A stretch of 59,073 nt of DNA from an uncultured Caulobacterales bacterium (GCA_903837135.1 CAILTK010000043.1:1-59073), one strand, 5' to 3'; counted from the first letter of the stretch, positions 1 to 9,106 are shown. Numbers and translations are program-made. The notes: generated by a model from the letters alone, not told the origin.

Positions 1-1
1 A

Positions 2-631
2 CCGGCCATGCCGACCCAGGCGTTCGGCCCGCGGCGGTCGCGGGCCCTGCCGTACGATCTGCGGGTCGACGCCGCCGTGTCGAACGCGGGCGTGCGGCTG
101 ACCTTCGGCAACGCCGGCGACGCCGGCGCCGTGCTGCACGTCTACGATCGCCTGCAGCGGCAGAGGGCGCCGCGCCGCTACACGGTCGGGCCGGCCGCAT
201 CCCTGGAGGGAGTCTGGCCGGCGACGGTGGGCGAGCCCCACGACCTGTGGGTCCTGGGGCCGAACGGCTTTCACCGCCACCTGGCGGGCGTCGCGTCCGA
301 CGCGGCCCTGCGCGTGTCGATCCTTCCGGACGGGCCTCGCCGCTCAATCCAGCTCACCGTCTTCAATCCAGGCCCGTCCTCCCGCCGGGTGGAGGTGAAG
401 CCGATGGCCTACGAGGCCGGCATGGCCCCCTGGTCCTTCACCCTGGCGCCCGGGGCGTCGGCGCGCCGACGCTGGTCCCTCGTGGACACGTCCGGATGGT
501 ACGATCTGGCCGTGCGCGACCCGGCGGACGCCGCCTACCTGCGCCGGCTCGCGGGCCGGCTGGAGACCGGACGCGATTCGATCTCCGACCCGGTCATGGG
601 CGGCCCGGCGCTGCGGATGCATGTGATCTGA
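2..631 (+). CDS. Phospholipase C, C-terminal part (gene runs off the left edge)
   Basis: The reading frame is open from the first base, so this is the 3' end of a longer gene; the ATG at 8 is probably an internal Met. The 207 visible residues hold two tandem beta-sandwich modules of the bacterial phospholipase C C-terminal type (DUF756). One begins at the RALPYDL segment and continues through HVYDR and DLWVLGPNGFHR; the second begins near IQLTVFNPG. These modules follow the phosphoesterase domain of non-haemolytic (phosphocholine-preferring) PLCs, which is outside the window. The full protein would normally be about 700 residues and exported. The family call rests on the accessory modules only, so substrate preference cannot be judged. 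Confidence 0.75.
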   Translation, partial: PAMPTQAFGPRRSRALPYDLRVDAAVSNAGVRLTFGNAGDAGAVLHVYDRLQRQRAPRRYTVGPAASLEGVWPATVGEPHDLWVLGPNGFHRHLAGVASDAALRVSILPDGPRRSIQLTVFNPGPSSRRVEVKPMAYEAGMAPWSFTLAPGASARRRWSLVDTSGWYDLAVRDPADAAYLRRLAGRLETGRDSISDPVMGGPALRMHVI

Positions 632-992
632 AGTCCGGCTCGGATGGCCGAGGATGGTCTCCGGCGGCGGCGAACATCCGCATACTGATTTTTGGATACT
701 TATGCGCCGATCCGACGCGGAGCTGCAACGCTCAGAGCGGAGTTGAGTTTCCCGCTTCGGTCCCCTGGTGGCTCAAGGGCGAAGTCATCGCAAATATACG
801 GTCTCTGTTGTATATTTGCGCGTTCACGGACTGTGTGAAAATCCATCATCGAAGTGTCACTTGCCCCTTCTATGGTTTTACTGCGCCGGGGGTCTTCGTC
901 GCGATATTCTGTAACATCCGAACTGCTGCTGGGCGCGGGCTCCCCTTTTCCTCGCCGCGCGGCGTCGGTTCGCTGCGACGTGGGGAACACAC
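632..992. other. 361-bp intergenic region upstream of the first TonB receptor
   Basis: No gene is apparent. The region is more AT-rich than its surroundings and contains the perfect inverted repeat listed separately at 789-820. It probably holds the promoter and operator of the receptor gene starting at 993. Confidence 0.6.
789..820. promoter_or_regulatory. Perfect 11-bp inverted repeat, candidate operator
   Basis: The arms CGCAAATATAC (789-799) and GTATATTTGCG (810-820) are exact reverse complements around a 10-nt spacer. They lie about 170-200 bp upstream of the TonB receptor start in otherwise GC-rich sequence. The AT-rich core and the roughly two-helical-turn spacing of the half-sites suit a dimeric regulator better than a terminator, since no T-run follows on either strand. 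The regulator is unknown. Confidence 0.55.
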
Positions 993-3734
993 ATGAAGTC
1001 CAGATATCTCGTCTCGTGCGCGGCGATCGCGCTGCTGAGCGGCTGCGGCGGCGCGGCTTTCGCCGCCGAGCCGGCGGTGATCGCCACCGCGGCGTCGGGC
1101 GCCGGCGCGGTGGCCACGGCTTCGGCTCCGGCCGCGGATTCGCCCACGGTGGACGAAGTGATCGTGACCTCGCAGCGGCGCAACGAAAGCATCCAGAAGG
1201 TGCCGATGACCGTGCAGGCCCTGACCGGTCAGACCTTGCAGGAACTCAACATCAGCACCTTCGACGACCTGATCAAGTTCACCCCGAACGTCACCTTCGG
1301 CAATAACGGCCCCGGTCAGGGCAATATCTTCATGCGCGGCCTCAGCGCCGGTTTCGCGGGCAACCAGTCGTCCGCCACCATCGCGCCGTTTCCGAACGTC
1401 GCGCTCTATCTCGACGACCAGTCGATGCAGTTCCCGGCCCGCAACGCCGATGTCTACCTGGTGGACATGGAGCGGGTCGAGGTGCTCGAGGGGCCGCAGG
1501 GCACCCTGTTCGGCGGCGGGGCCGAAGCCGGCGCGGTGCGCTACATCACCGTCAAGCCGAACCTGACCCGGGAAGAGATCAAGGGCGAGGCCAGCTACGG
1601 CGGCACCACCGGCGGCGCCAACAACAGCGCCTTCAACCTGGTGCTGAACGTGCCGATCATCTCCGACAAGTTCGCGATCCGCGCCGTGCTCTACGACGAT
1701 CAGCGCGGCGGTTACATCACCAACGTGCCGAGCACCTTTTCCCGCTCGAACAACGACTATGGCAACCAGTACTACAACCTGAAGCCCACGGGCGGCCTCT
1801 GTCCCAACGGCAAGCCGGCCGGCGTGGCCGGCGCTTCGGCCGGGCTCTGCGCCTTGCCGGCTTCCGCGGCGCCGCAAGCCAACAACTTCAACCTGGCGGG
1901 GACCAACTCCAACCCGGTGACCTACAAGGGCGCCCGTTTCGCCGCGCGCTATGAAATCAACAGCGACTGGGAGGTGCTGGTCACCGAGGCGCTGCAGAAC
2001 ATGGACGCCGAGGGCATTTCGGCCGAATATCCGACCGGGTCGGACTTCCAGGCGCTGAAGCCCCTGCAGATCACCGCCTTCTCGCCGTCCTGGGACAAGG
2101 ACAACTGGCAGAACACGGCCTGGACCGTGAACGGGAAGGTGGGCCCGCTGAAGGCGGTCTACACCGGCGGCTACATGACCCGTCACATCTCCCAGCAGCA
2201 GGACTATTCGAACTATTCACGCACTGCGGCCGGCATGTACTACGAGTGCACCGGCGGCGGCACCGGCTGGGGCGGCCCGGCCCAGTGCTATTCGCCGGTC
2301 ACCTACTGGAACGACCAGGTGAGGAACACGCACCTCAGCAACGAATTCCGTCTCTCGACGCCGGACAACTGGCGCATTCGCGGCATCGGCGGCGTCTACT
2401 ACGAACAGTACAGAATCTACGACAATATGAACTTCGACTACAAGACGATCCCGTCCTGTACGCCGACCAACCTGACCGCTGCGCTCGCCGGCGGCCTGCC
2501 CTGCGTGGCCAATGTCGCCACCGCGCCCAACTCCACCGCCAACCAGCCGGGCGCGCGCGGCGACGCCACCGCCTTCGGGGAAGACACCCAGCGCGGCTAT
2601 GACCAGGAGGCCGCGTTCGGCTCGGTCGACTTCGATATCCTGTCCAACCTGACCATCACCCTGGGCACCCGGTACTATCAGTACAACGAGTTCGAAAAGG
2701 GCTCGCAGTACGGCACCGGCACCGGCTGTCTCGACATCCCGAACGGCGCCTGCGTGGCGTCGGTCAACATCGACAGCCACAACGACAAGATCACCTACCA
2801 CGGCTTCAAGAGCAAAGCCGGCGTGACCTGGCGGCCGAACGCCCTGACCACCGTCTACTACCTCTACAGCCAGGGCTTCCGGCCGGGCGCCTTCAACCGC
2901 AGCACCGGCCTGGTGGCCGACCTGGTCAAGGGCGCGGATCCTCAGTTCAACAAGCCCAACGGCTATGCGCCGGATTCGCTGACCAACAACGAGGTCGGCC
3001 TGAAGACGGACCTGTTCAACCACCGCCTGCGGCTCAACCTGTCGGCCTATTACATGCAGTGGGACGGGGTGCAGTTCGCCTTCTTCAACCCGACGGAGCT
3101 CGGCAACACCACCTTCCTCACCAACGGCCCGACCTACGACGTGAAGGGCGCCGAGTTCCAGATCGTCGGCAAGCCGATCGAGGGCCTGACCCTGTCGGCC
3201 ACCGGCTCCTATAACGACGCCTATCAGGCCAATTCGCCCTGCCTGGTGGACAACGTCTCCGGCTCGGCCGCCTTCGGCAAGTGCATCACCCAGATCTACA
3301 ACAAGTCGCTGGGAGCCACCGTCCCCTTCGTGAACCCCTTCGGCACCAAGGGCTCGGTCCCGGCCTTCTCGCCGAAGTGGCAGGCCACCCTGCGGGCGCG
3401 CTACGACTGGACCGTGGGCCCGTACGCGGCCTTCGTCATGGGCGACGCCAACTATACCGGCAGCATGTTCAACGAGCCGGCCACCTATACGCCGGGCTCG
3501 GCCTTCCCCAACAACATCATCCCGTCCACCACCCTGCTGCGCTACCAGATGCCCGGCTACGTCACCGCGGACGCCTCCATCGGCCTCCGCAAGGACCACT
3601 GGGGGGCGACCTTCTTCGTCAACAACATCGGCGACTCGCACGCCAGCACCTACACCTCCTCGGCCCAGTTCATCGAATCCAAGGTGCCGCTGCGCCCACG
3701 CGTCTATGGCCTGAAGCTCGACTTCGATTATTGA
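993..3734 (+). CDS. TonB-dependent receptor
   Basis: Outer-membrane beta-barrel of 913 residues for energised uptake of a ligand that cannot be named. An N-terminal export signal is followed by a TonB-box-like stretch (DEVIVTSQRR, about residue 52). Next come the plug domain (FDDLIKFTPNVTFGN, the RVEVLEGPQGTLFGGGAEAGAV signature) and a long barrel ending in an aromatic residue (LKLDFDY). The signal contains LLSGCGG, which resembles a lipobox (Cys18), so lipidation cannot be excluded against ordinary cleavage after AFA near residue 24. The ATG follows a GTGGGG ribosome site. The gene stands alone: the IR at 789-820 lies upstream and a strong terminator follows. The nearby phospholipase and sulfotransferase do not reveal the ligand. 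Confidence 0.93.
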   Translation: MKSRYLVSCAAIALLSGCGGAAFAAEPAVIATAASGAGAVATASAPAADSPTVDEVIVTSQRRNESIQKVPMTVQALTGQTLQELNISTFDDLIKFTPNVTFGNNGPGQGNIFMRGLSAGFAGNQSSATIAPFPNVALYLDDQSMQFPARNADVYLVDMERVEVLEGPQGTLFGGGAEAGAVRYITVKPNLTREEIKGEASYGGTTGGANNSAFNLVLNVPIISDKFAIRAVLYDDQRGGYITNVPSTFSRSNNDYGNQYYNLKPTGGLCPNGKPAGVAGASAGLCALPASAAPQANNFNLAGTNSNPVTYKGARFAARYEINSDWEVLVTEALQNMDAEGISAEYPTGSDFQALKPLQITAFSPSWDKDNWQNTAWTVNGKVGPLKAVYTGGYMTRHISQQQDYSNYSRTAAGMYYECTGGGTGWGGPAQCYSPVTYWNDQVRNTHLSNEFRLSTPDNWRIRGIGGVYYEQYRIYDNMNFDYKTIPSCTPTNLTAALAGGLPCVANVATAPNSTANQPGARGDATAFGEDTQRGYDQEAAFGSVDFDILSNLTITLGTRYYQYNEFEKGSQYGTGTGCLDIPNGACVASVNIDSHNDKITYHGFKSKAGVTWRPNALTTVYYLYSQGFRPGAFNRSTGLVADLVKGADPQFNKPNGYAPDSLTNNEVGLKTDLFNHRLRLNLSAYYMQWDGVQFAFFNPTELGNTTFLTNGPTYDVKGAEFQIVGKPIEGLTLSATGSYNDAYQANSPCLVDNVSGSAAFGKCITQIYNKSLGATVPFVNPFGTKGSVPAFSPKWQATLRARYDWTVGPYAAFVMGDANYTGSMFNEPATYTPGSAFPNNIIPSTTLLRYQMPGYVTADASIGLRKDHWGATFFVNNIGDSHASTYTSSAQFIESKVPLRPRVYGLKLDFDY

Positions 3735-3761
3735 TCGGCGACGACTGATCGGAACTTCCCG

Positions 3762-3787
3762 GGGCGGGCGGCGACGCCCGCCCTTTT
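3762..3787 (+). terminator. Rho-independent terminator after the TonB receptor
   Basis: A 9-bp perfect stem (GGGCGGGCG / CGCCCGCCC) with a GCGA loop is followed directly by TTTT. It sits 28 bp after the receptor stop codon and ends only 5 bp before the next annotated start. The downstream gene therefore needs its own promoter or depends on read-through. Confidence 0.85.
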
Positions 3788-3792
3788 CTTGT

Positions 3793-5826
3793 ATGAAGCC
3801 ATCCATGCCGCCCAGCGCTCCGGTCCCGTCGTCGCCCGCGCCCTCGCTCGTGGAGCCTGAGATCGCCCGGCTGAAGGCGTTGCAACGCGAGAACCGGCAC
3901 CCGGAGGCGCTGGCCGCCGCCGAGGCCCTGCTCGGGACCTATCCGGAATACCGGGATCTTCTGCTGGTCGCCGCCGTGTCCCAGCGTCATCTGGTCCGGC
4001 TCGATGCGGCGCTGCAGACGCTGGACCGGCTGGAGCGGCTCGACCCGCGCGCCAGTCTGGTCCATCAGGAGCGCGGCCTCTGTCTCGTCGCCCAGCGGAA
4101 CGCGCCCGCCGCCATCGAAGCCCTGCTGCGCGCGGTGAACCTCAACCCCGCGCTGCCGACCAGCTGGCGAATGCTCGAGGGCGTCTATCGGATCGTCGGC
4201 GACGACGAAAACGCGCGCACCGCCGCCGGGCATGTGGCGATGCTGCGGGCCCTCCCGCCGGAGGTGGTCGCCGCGACCTCGCTGTTCTGGGACGGCGAGA
4301 TCCTTCGCGCCGAGGCGATCATCCGCGGCTTCCTGCTGCGCCAGGGCGACCATCCCGAAGGCATGCGGCTTCTGGCCAAGATCGGCGTGTCGCTCGACGT
4401 GCTCGATGACGCCGAGCTCTTGCTGGAGGGCGTTCTGGCCCTCGCGCCCGAACATCGCGCCGCCCGCTACGACTACGCCGACGTGCTGGTCAAACGGCAG
4501 AAGTACCTCAAGGCCCGTCCCGAGATCGACGCCCTCCTGGCTCAGGACCCCGCCAATCCCGATTACCGCACCCTCGCCGCCACCATCGCCGTCGGCACCG
4601 GCGACCATGCCCGGGCCATCGCGATCTATGAGGCCCTTCGGCGAGACTTTCCGGCGTCGTGGGACGTGCCGCTGTGGCACGGTCACGCCCTCAAGACCGT
4701 GGGCCGGGTGGCGGAGGCGGTCGAGGCCTATGGCGAGGCGGCGAACAACCGTCCCAACTTCGGAGACGCCTACTGGAGCCTGGCCAACCTCAAGACCTTC
4801 CGGTTCGAGGACGAGACGGTGGAGCGCATGCGCCGCGAGGAGGCCTCGCCCCTGACGGGGTCCGAGGATCGCGCGAACCTGTGTTTCGCCCTCGGCAAGG
4901 CGCTCGAGGATCGCGGCCAGACCGAGGAGTCCTGGCGCTGGTACGCGCGCGGCAACGCCCTCAAGCGCGCCGAAAGCCGCTACCGGCCCGAGATCATCGA
5001 AGCCAACACCCGCCAGCAGATCGAGGTCTGCACCCGCGCCTTCTTCGAGGCGCGCGACGGATGGGGCGCGCCGGCGCCGGATCCGATCTTCATCCTGGGC
5101 CTGCCGCGGTCGGGCTCGACCCTGCTCGAACAGATCCTCGCCTCGCATTCCGAGGTCGAGGGCACGCAGGAGCTTCCGGACATCCACGCCGCCGTGATCG
5201 CCCTGCAGGGCCGCGACCACGACCCCGATCATCCGCGCTATCCGGGCGTCCTCGCTGAGATGGGCCGGAGCGACTTCGTCGCGCTCGGGGAGGGCTATCT
5301 GGCCGACACCCGGGTCCACCGGTCCGGAAAGCGCTTCTTCATCGACAAGATGCCCAACAACTTCCGCCACATCGGGCTCATCCACCTGATGCTGCCCAAG
5401 GCGCGGATCATCGACGCCCGGCGCGAGCCGATGGCCTGCTGTTTCAGCAACCTCAAGCAGCTGTTCGCCCAGGGCCAGGAATTCACCTACAGCGCCGAGG
5501 ACATCGGCCGCTATTACCGCACCTATCTGGAGCTGATGCGCCATTGGGACGCGGTTCTGCCCGGCCGCGTCCTGCGCGTGCAGCACGAGGACGTGGTCGC
5601 CGACCTCGAGGGCAGCGTGCGGCGAATGCTCGACTACTGCGGCCTGGCGTTCGAACCGGCCTGCGTCGAATTCCACAAGACCCGCCGCAGCGTGCGCACC
5701 CCGAGCGCCGAACAGGTCCGCCAGCCGATCTTCCGCGACAGCCTCGACCAGTGGAAAGCCTACGAGCCCTGGCTGGGGGAGCTCAAGGCCGCCCTCGGCG
5801 ATGCGGTGGAGCGGTATCAGGCGTAG
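3793..5826 (+). CDS. TPR-repeat sulfotransferase family protein
   Basis: A 677-residue protein with two halves. Residues about 20-380 are Ala/Leu-rich helical repeats of TPR type, for example ALQTLDRLERLDPRASLVHQERGLCL and ARAIAIYEALRRDFP. Residues about 430-670 form a PAPS-dependent sulfotransferase domain, with the 5'-phosphosulfate loop FILGLPRSGSTLLEQILASH and the following E(G)TQELPDI segment. The family transfers sulfate from PAPS to peptides, glycans or small molecules, and the TPR half probably binds the acceptor. No signal peptide is seen, so it is likely cytoplasmic. The start is uncertain: the ATG at 3793 nearly abuts the upstream terminator, an in-frame ATG lies at 3805, and neither has a good ribosome site. 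The acceptor is unknown. Confidence 0.88.
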   Translation: MKPSMPPSAPVPSSPAPSLVEPEIARLKALQRENRHPEALAAAEALLGTYPEYRDLLLVAAVSQRHLVRLDAALQTLDRLERLDPRASLVHQERGLCLVAQRNAPAAIEALLRAVNLNPALPTSWRMLEGVYRIVGDDENARTAAGHVAMLRALPPEVVAATSLFWDGEILRAEAIIRGFLLRQGDHPEGMRLLAKIGVSLDVLDDAELLLEGVLALAPEHRAARYDYADVLVKRQKYLKARPEIDALLAQDPANPDYRTLAATIAVGTGDHARAIAIYEALRRDFPASWDVPLWHGHALKTVGRVAEAVEAYGEAANNRPNFGDAYWSLANLKTFRFEDETVERMRREEASPLTGSEDRANLCFALGKALEDRGQTEESWRWYARGNALKRAESRYRPEIIEANTRQQIEVCTRAFFEARDGWGAPAPDPIFILGLPRSGSTLLEQILASHSEVEGTQELPDIHAAVIALQGRDHDPDHPRYPGVLAEMGRSDFVALGEGYLADTRVHRSGKRFFIDKMPNNFRHIGLIHLMLPKARIIDARREPMACCFSNLKQLFAQGQEFTYSAEDIGRYYRTYLELMRHWDAVLPGRVLRVQHEDVVADLEGSVRRMLDYCGLAFEPACVEFHKTRRSVRTPSAEQVRQPIFRDSLDQWKAYEPWLGELKAALGDAVERYQA

Positions 5827-5866
5827 TTCGCCACCGGCCAACCCTCGTGGCGCTTGGCGCGCGCGA

Positions 5867-5970
5867 GTCAACACAGAGCGCGCAGAGAAGATTTGCGGTC
5901 CTGGCTGCGCCGAAGGGGCCTCACCCCTCCGTGTGCTCCGCGAGGCTCTCTGCGACCTCAGCGTTGATCC
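5867..5970. repeat. Imperfect inverted-repeat intergenic element, copy 1
   Basis: About 100 bp whose ends are imperfect reverse complements: a left arm near GTCAACACAGAGCGCGCAGAG and a right arm near CTCTGCGACCTCAGCGTTGAT. It has the character of the dispersed CAGAG/CTCTG palindromic elements found between genes in many proteobacteria. A related copy is at 10471-10580. It lies between the convergent sulfotransferase and GFA genes and holds no coding capacity. Confidence 0.55.
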
Positions 5971-6067
5971 CGCCAGGCCAAGACCGGAGCGCCACCGTCC
6001 CCGTCATCGCAGGGTTTCTGGCGCCCCCGCCGCTTCATCCACGAGGGGCGGCCTCCGGCCACCCGCT

Positions 6068-6467
6068 CTAACGGGACCGCTCCTCGAAGAAGCGAGCGTC
6101 GGGGTCGTCGCCGTCCCAGTCCGCCCTCGAGGCGCAGAAAAGATGCGCGCGAACGCCCTTGCCGAGCGGCGTGTCGAGCGTCCCCCGCAGTGACATAGAC
6201 ATACCGTGCGTCCGTTTCGGCCGGGAGCGGCGTGCCGCAGGTCCTGCAGCGGGTGATGGTATAGGTCGGGCGCAGGGCGAAGGTGACGCCGTGATCCTCC
6301 CCCTTCACCCAGCGAAAGCGATCCGTCGGCACGATCAGGATTGCGTTTCCGTTGGCGCCCGACGCCTTGCGGCACAAGGAGCAATGGCACACCCAGACGC
6401 CGTCGATCTCGCCATCGATCTCATACGCCCTGGCGCCGCAAAGGCAGCTGCCTGATAGAACACCCAT
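6068..6467 (-). pseudogene. GFA-family zinc protein gene, frameshifted near its 3' end
   Basis: The first 92 or so residues match the GFA (glutathione-dependent formaldehyde-activating enzyme) family with its Zn-binding cysteines: CLCG (8-11), CHCSLC (27-32) and CRTCGTPLPAE (about 74). After YVYVTAG the frame loses similarity. Removing one G from the five-G run at about 6182-6187 restores a natural ending that reads TLDTPLGKGVRAHLF, then ADWDGDDPDARFFEE, and stops at 6068-6070. The repaired product would be about 132 residues, the usual family length. Unrepaired, translation continues to 5958 through arginine-rich nonsense. The ATG lies immediately after the stop of the MFS gene, so the two are co-transcribed. 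The cause is either a real mutation or a homopolymer sequencing error. Confidence 0.8.
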
Positions 6468-7787
6468 TCAGGCGGCCTCCGGCTCGACCTTTCCGACCGC
6501 GACCCCGTGCGCGACTCCCTGCGCCCGGCCGCGGAAATACACCGCCGCCACCGCGGTCAGGACCGCGCCGACCAGGCTGGTGGCGTAGGCGCTGACCGTG
6601 AAGAACTGCAGCCAGTCGAGCCTGAAGCCGCCGAAGTTGCGCACCAGCAGGAGGGCCACGCTGCCGACATAGCCCGAGGCGTCGGCGACATAGATCAGGA
6701 ATCCGGCGGTGGCGATCCGGCCGCTGTAGGCGATCAGCCGGTCGAACAGCATGGCGTTGAACGGGGTGTAGGCCATGTAGAGGCCCGCGCCGGCCAGGAT
6801 CATCCACGGCAGGGGCGCCAGGAGGTGCGCCTGAAAGGCCAGGGTCGAGGCGCCGAGCAGCACGAAGCCGGCGAAGACGATGGCGTGGATCACCATCAGG
6901 GCGCGCAGGTTGTCGCGCACCACCATCACCGCGCCGAGCGCCACCAGGGAGATGACCGCCACGGGGAACTCGCTGGCGGTGAAGATTCCCGCCGCCTTGC
7001 CATAGCCGAGGGCGTTCCAGAGCTCGGCGGCGAAGTTGTCGCGGAAGTCGCGGAAGGCGGTCAGCAGGACATAGGCGATCACCAGCACGAGCAGGCCCGG
7101 CGCATACGCGCGAAGGAAGGCGCCGCGGTCGGCCGCGGTCATCGGCGCCCGCTTGACCCGCTCGGCCTCGTCCGCCGCGTCCGGCGCCGGCAGTTCGCCC
7201 AGCACCCAGACCGACAGGAACAGCAGGGGAAAGAACACCGCCCCGGCGGCGGCGGGCATCCAGAAGGCGGTGAGATGGATGTCGTGCAGCAGCCAGGCGC
7301 CCACCGACTTCACCACGCCCGACGACAGGATGAAGCTGGCGCACAGGATGGCCCCCAGCGCCTCCGAGACCCGGCGGCCCTCCATGTAGCCGAACACCAG
7401 GCCCCAGATCATGCCGAGCGGCAGGCCGTTGAGGAACAGGAAGGCCACGTTCCAGGGGGCGGGGACCAGGGCGAAGGCGATCAGCGCCAGCCAGGCCGCG
7501 CCAATCAGGGCCAATATAGCCGCGCCGCGCCGCGCCGGGCTGATCTCGGCGATCACCTTGACGCCGATCAACTTGGACAGGGCGTAGCCGACCGCCTGGG
7601 CGATGACGAGGGCGATCTTGTAGTCGAGCACGAAGCTCCAGCCCGGCACGGCCTCGAAGGTCGCGGCGGTGAACGGCTTGCGGAAGGCGTACATGGAGAA
7701 GTAGGCGCAGAAGCCCGCCAACCCCGCCGCCAGGGTGAAGACGATCGGATTGGCCCTGGCCAACGCCTGCCGAAGTCTGTCCGCCAA
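6468..7787 (-). CDS. MFS permease, DUF5690-type, phosphonate-associated
   Basis: A 439-residue integral membrane protein with about 12 hydrophobic segments. It begins with a short amphipathic N-terminus and the family-typical YFSMYAFRKPFTAATF stretch, followed by LNGLPLGMIWGLVFGYMEGRR and SFILSSGVVKSVGAWLL. It is clearly paralogous to the permease at 57269-58543, which shares those blocks almost residue for residue. It is divergent from the FAD oxidase-phnX-HD operon, with a 164-bp shared upstream region, so phosphonate or aminophosphonate uptake across the inner membrane is a reasonable inference. No substrate is proven from sequence. The GFA gene follows with no gap. Confidence 0.85.
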   Translation of the reverse strand: MADRLRQALARANPIVFTLAAGLAGFCAYFSMYAFRKPFTAATFEAVPGWSFVLDYKIALVIAQAVGYALSKLIGVKVIAEISPARRGAAILALIGAAWLALIAFALVPAPWNVAFLFLNGLPLGMIWGLVFGYMEGRRVSEALGAILCASFILSSGVVKSVGAWLLHDIHLTAFWMPAAAGAVFFPLLFLSVWVLGELPAPDAADEAERVKRAPMTAADRGAFLRAYAPGLLVLVIAYVLLTAFRDFRDNFAAELWNALGYGKAAGIFTASEFPVAVISLVALGAVMVVRDNLRALMVIHAIVFAGFVLLGASTLAFQAHLLAPLPWMILAGAGLYMAYTPFNAMLFDRLIAYSGRIATAGFLIYVADASGYVGSVALLLVRNFGGFRLDWLQFFTVSAYATSLVGAVLTAVAAVYFRGRAQGVAHGVAVGKVEPEAA

Positions 7788-7951
7788 GGTGGTCTCCGGA
7801 TCGGGGCGCGGGATGGATCAGTGTAGACGGGGCGTGTGGCGGCCGGGTGACAGCGGGGGCGCCCGGTTTCGCGGGTATTTAGGCCGCGCGCCGGTCGAAC
7901 TGTCACGTCCGCATGGTGAGGTGTTGGTCCGCCGCCAAGCTCCGGACCGCC

Positions 7952-9106
7952 ATGCCCGCGAACGCCTCATTCGATCTCGCCGTCGTCGGCGCGGGCGTCG
8001 TCGGCCTGGGGTGCGCCCTGGCGGCGGCGCGGCTCGGCAAGCGTGTGGTGGTGATCGATCGAGACGCCCAGGCCAACGGCGCGTCGGTGCGCAATTTCGG
8101 GTTCGTCACCGTGACCGGCCAGGCGCGCGGCGCGATGTGGGAGCGGGCGCGCCGCAGCCGCGAGGTGTGGCGCCACGTCGCCGCCGAGGCCGGCGTTCCG
8201 ATCCTGCACCAGGGCCTTTTGATGCTCGTGCGCCGGCCCGAGTCGGTCGCCGTGCTGGAGGCCTTCCTCAAGACCGAGATGGGCGCGGCGTGCCGGCTGC
8301 TGGCGCCGTCGCAGCTGCAGGACCGTCATCCCGGATTGGCCGCCCAGCACCTGCAGGCCGCCCTTTGGAGCCCGCACGAGCTTCGGGTGGAGTCGCGCGA
8401 AGCGATCCCCCGGCTGGCGGCCTGGCTGGAGAGGGCGCACGGCGTCGCCTTCAGGCGCGAAACCGCCGTCCTGTCGGTGGAGACCGGCAGGCTGGTCACG
8501 ACCCAGGGGCCGGTGCGGGCGGAGGCGATCGCCGTCTGTCCTGGCGACGACCTGTTCAGCCTGTTTCCCGATCGCATCGCCGCCCACGGGGTGACCCGCT
8601 GCAAGCTGCAGATGCTGCGGCTGGCCGACCCGGGCTTTCTTCTTCCGGCGGGGGTGATGTCCGATCTCGGCCTCGTGCGCTACGCGGGTTACGCCGCTCT
8701 GCCGGAAGCCGCGGCTCTGCGGGCCCGGCTCGAGCGCGAACAGCCCGGCCACCTCGACAACGGCGTGCACCTGATCGCCGTGCAGAGCGCCGACGGCAGC
8801 CTGGTGGTCGGCGACAGCCACCACTATGCGGCGACGCCCGATCCCTTCGCCTCCGAAGCGGTCGACGGTCTCATTCTGAGCGAGTTCGAGGCCGCGCTCG
8901 GCCGGCCGGCGCCGGCGGTGCTGCAGCGGTGGACCGGGACCTACGCCTCGGCCGCCGGAGGCGCCGTGGTCGTCGACACGCCGGCGCCCGGCGTGCGGCT
9001 GGTCATGGTCACCACGGGTGCGGGGGCATCCACCGGCTTCGCCCTCGGCGAGGAGGTGGTGGCGGATCTGTTCGAAGGAGCGGCGGCATGGCGGATGACG
9101 GTGTGA
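7952..9106 (+). CDS. FAD-dependent amine oxidase of phosphonate loci (TIGR03364-type)
   Basis: A DAO-fold flavoenzyme. The N-terminal Rossmann motif VVGAGVVGLGCALAAARLGKR binds FAD, and the C-terminal WTGTYASAAGG...TTGAGASTGFALGEE completes the FAD site. Family members occur beside phosphonatase genes and oxidatively deaminate 2-aminoethylphosphonate or its N-substituted forms to phosphonoacetaldehyde. That fits the next gene, a phosphonoacetaldehyde hydrolase overlapping this one by 19 bp. I chose the ATG at 7952 (MPANASFDLAVVGAG) because the Rossmann strand begins five residues later; an in-frame ATG at 7913 would add 13 residues. No PhnW-type transaminase is seen here, so this oxidase may supply the aldehyde alone. 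The exact substrate is inferred from context. Confidence 0.8.
   Translation: MPANASFDLAVVGAGVVGLGCALAAARLGKRVVVIDRDAQANGASVRNFGFVTVTGQARGAMWERARRSREVWRHVAAEAGVPILHQGLLMLVRRPESVAVLEAFLKTEMGAACRLLAPSQLQDRHPGLAAQHLQAALWSPHELRVESREAIPRLAAWLERAHGVAFRRETAVLSVETGRLVTTQGPVRAEAIAVCPGDDLFSLFPDRIAAHGVTRCKLQMLRLADPGFLLPAGVMSDLGLVRYAGYAALPEAAALRARLEREQPGHLDNGVHLIAVQSADGSLVVGDSHHYAATPDPFASEAVDGLILSEFEAALGRPAPAVLQRWTGTYASAAGGAVVVDTPAPGVRLVMVTTGAGASTGFALGEEVVADLFEGAAAWRMTV

Noticed and set aside
870-2186. 438-codon minus-strand frame over the first TonB receptor
   Set aside because: The receptor on the other strand has plug and barrel signatures; the minus frame has no ribosome site or family features.
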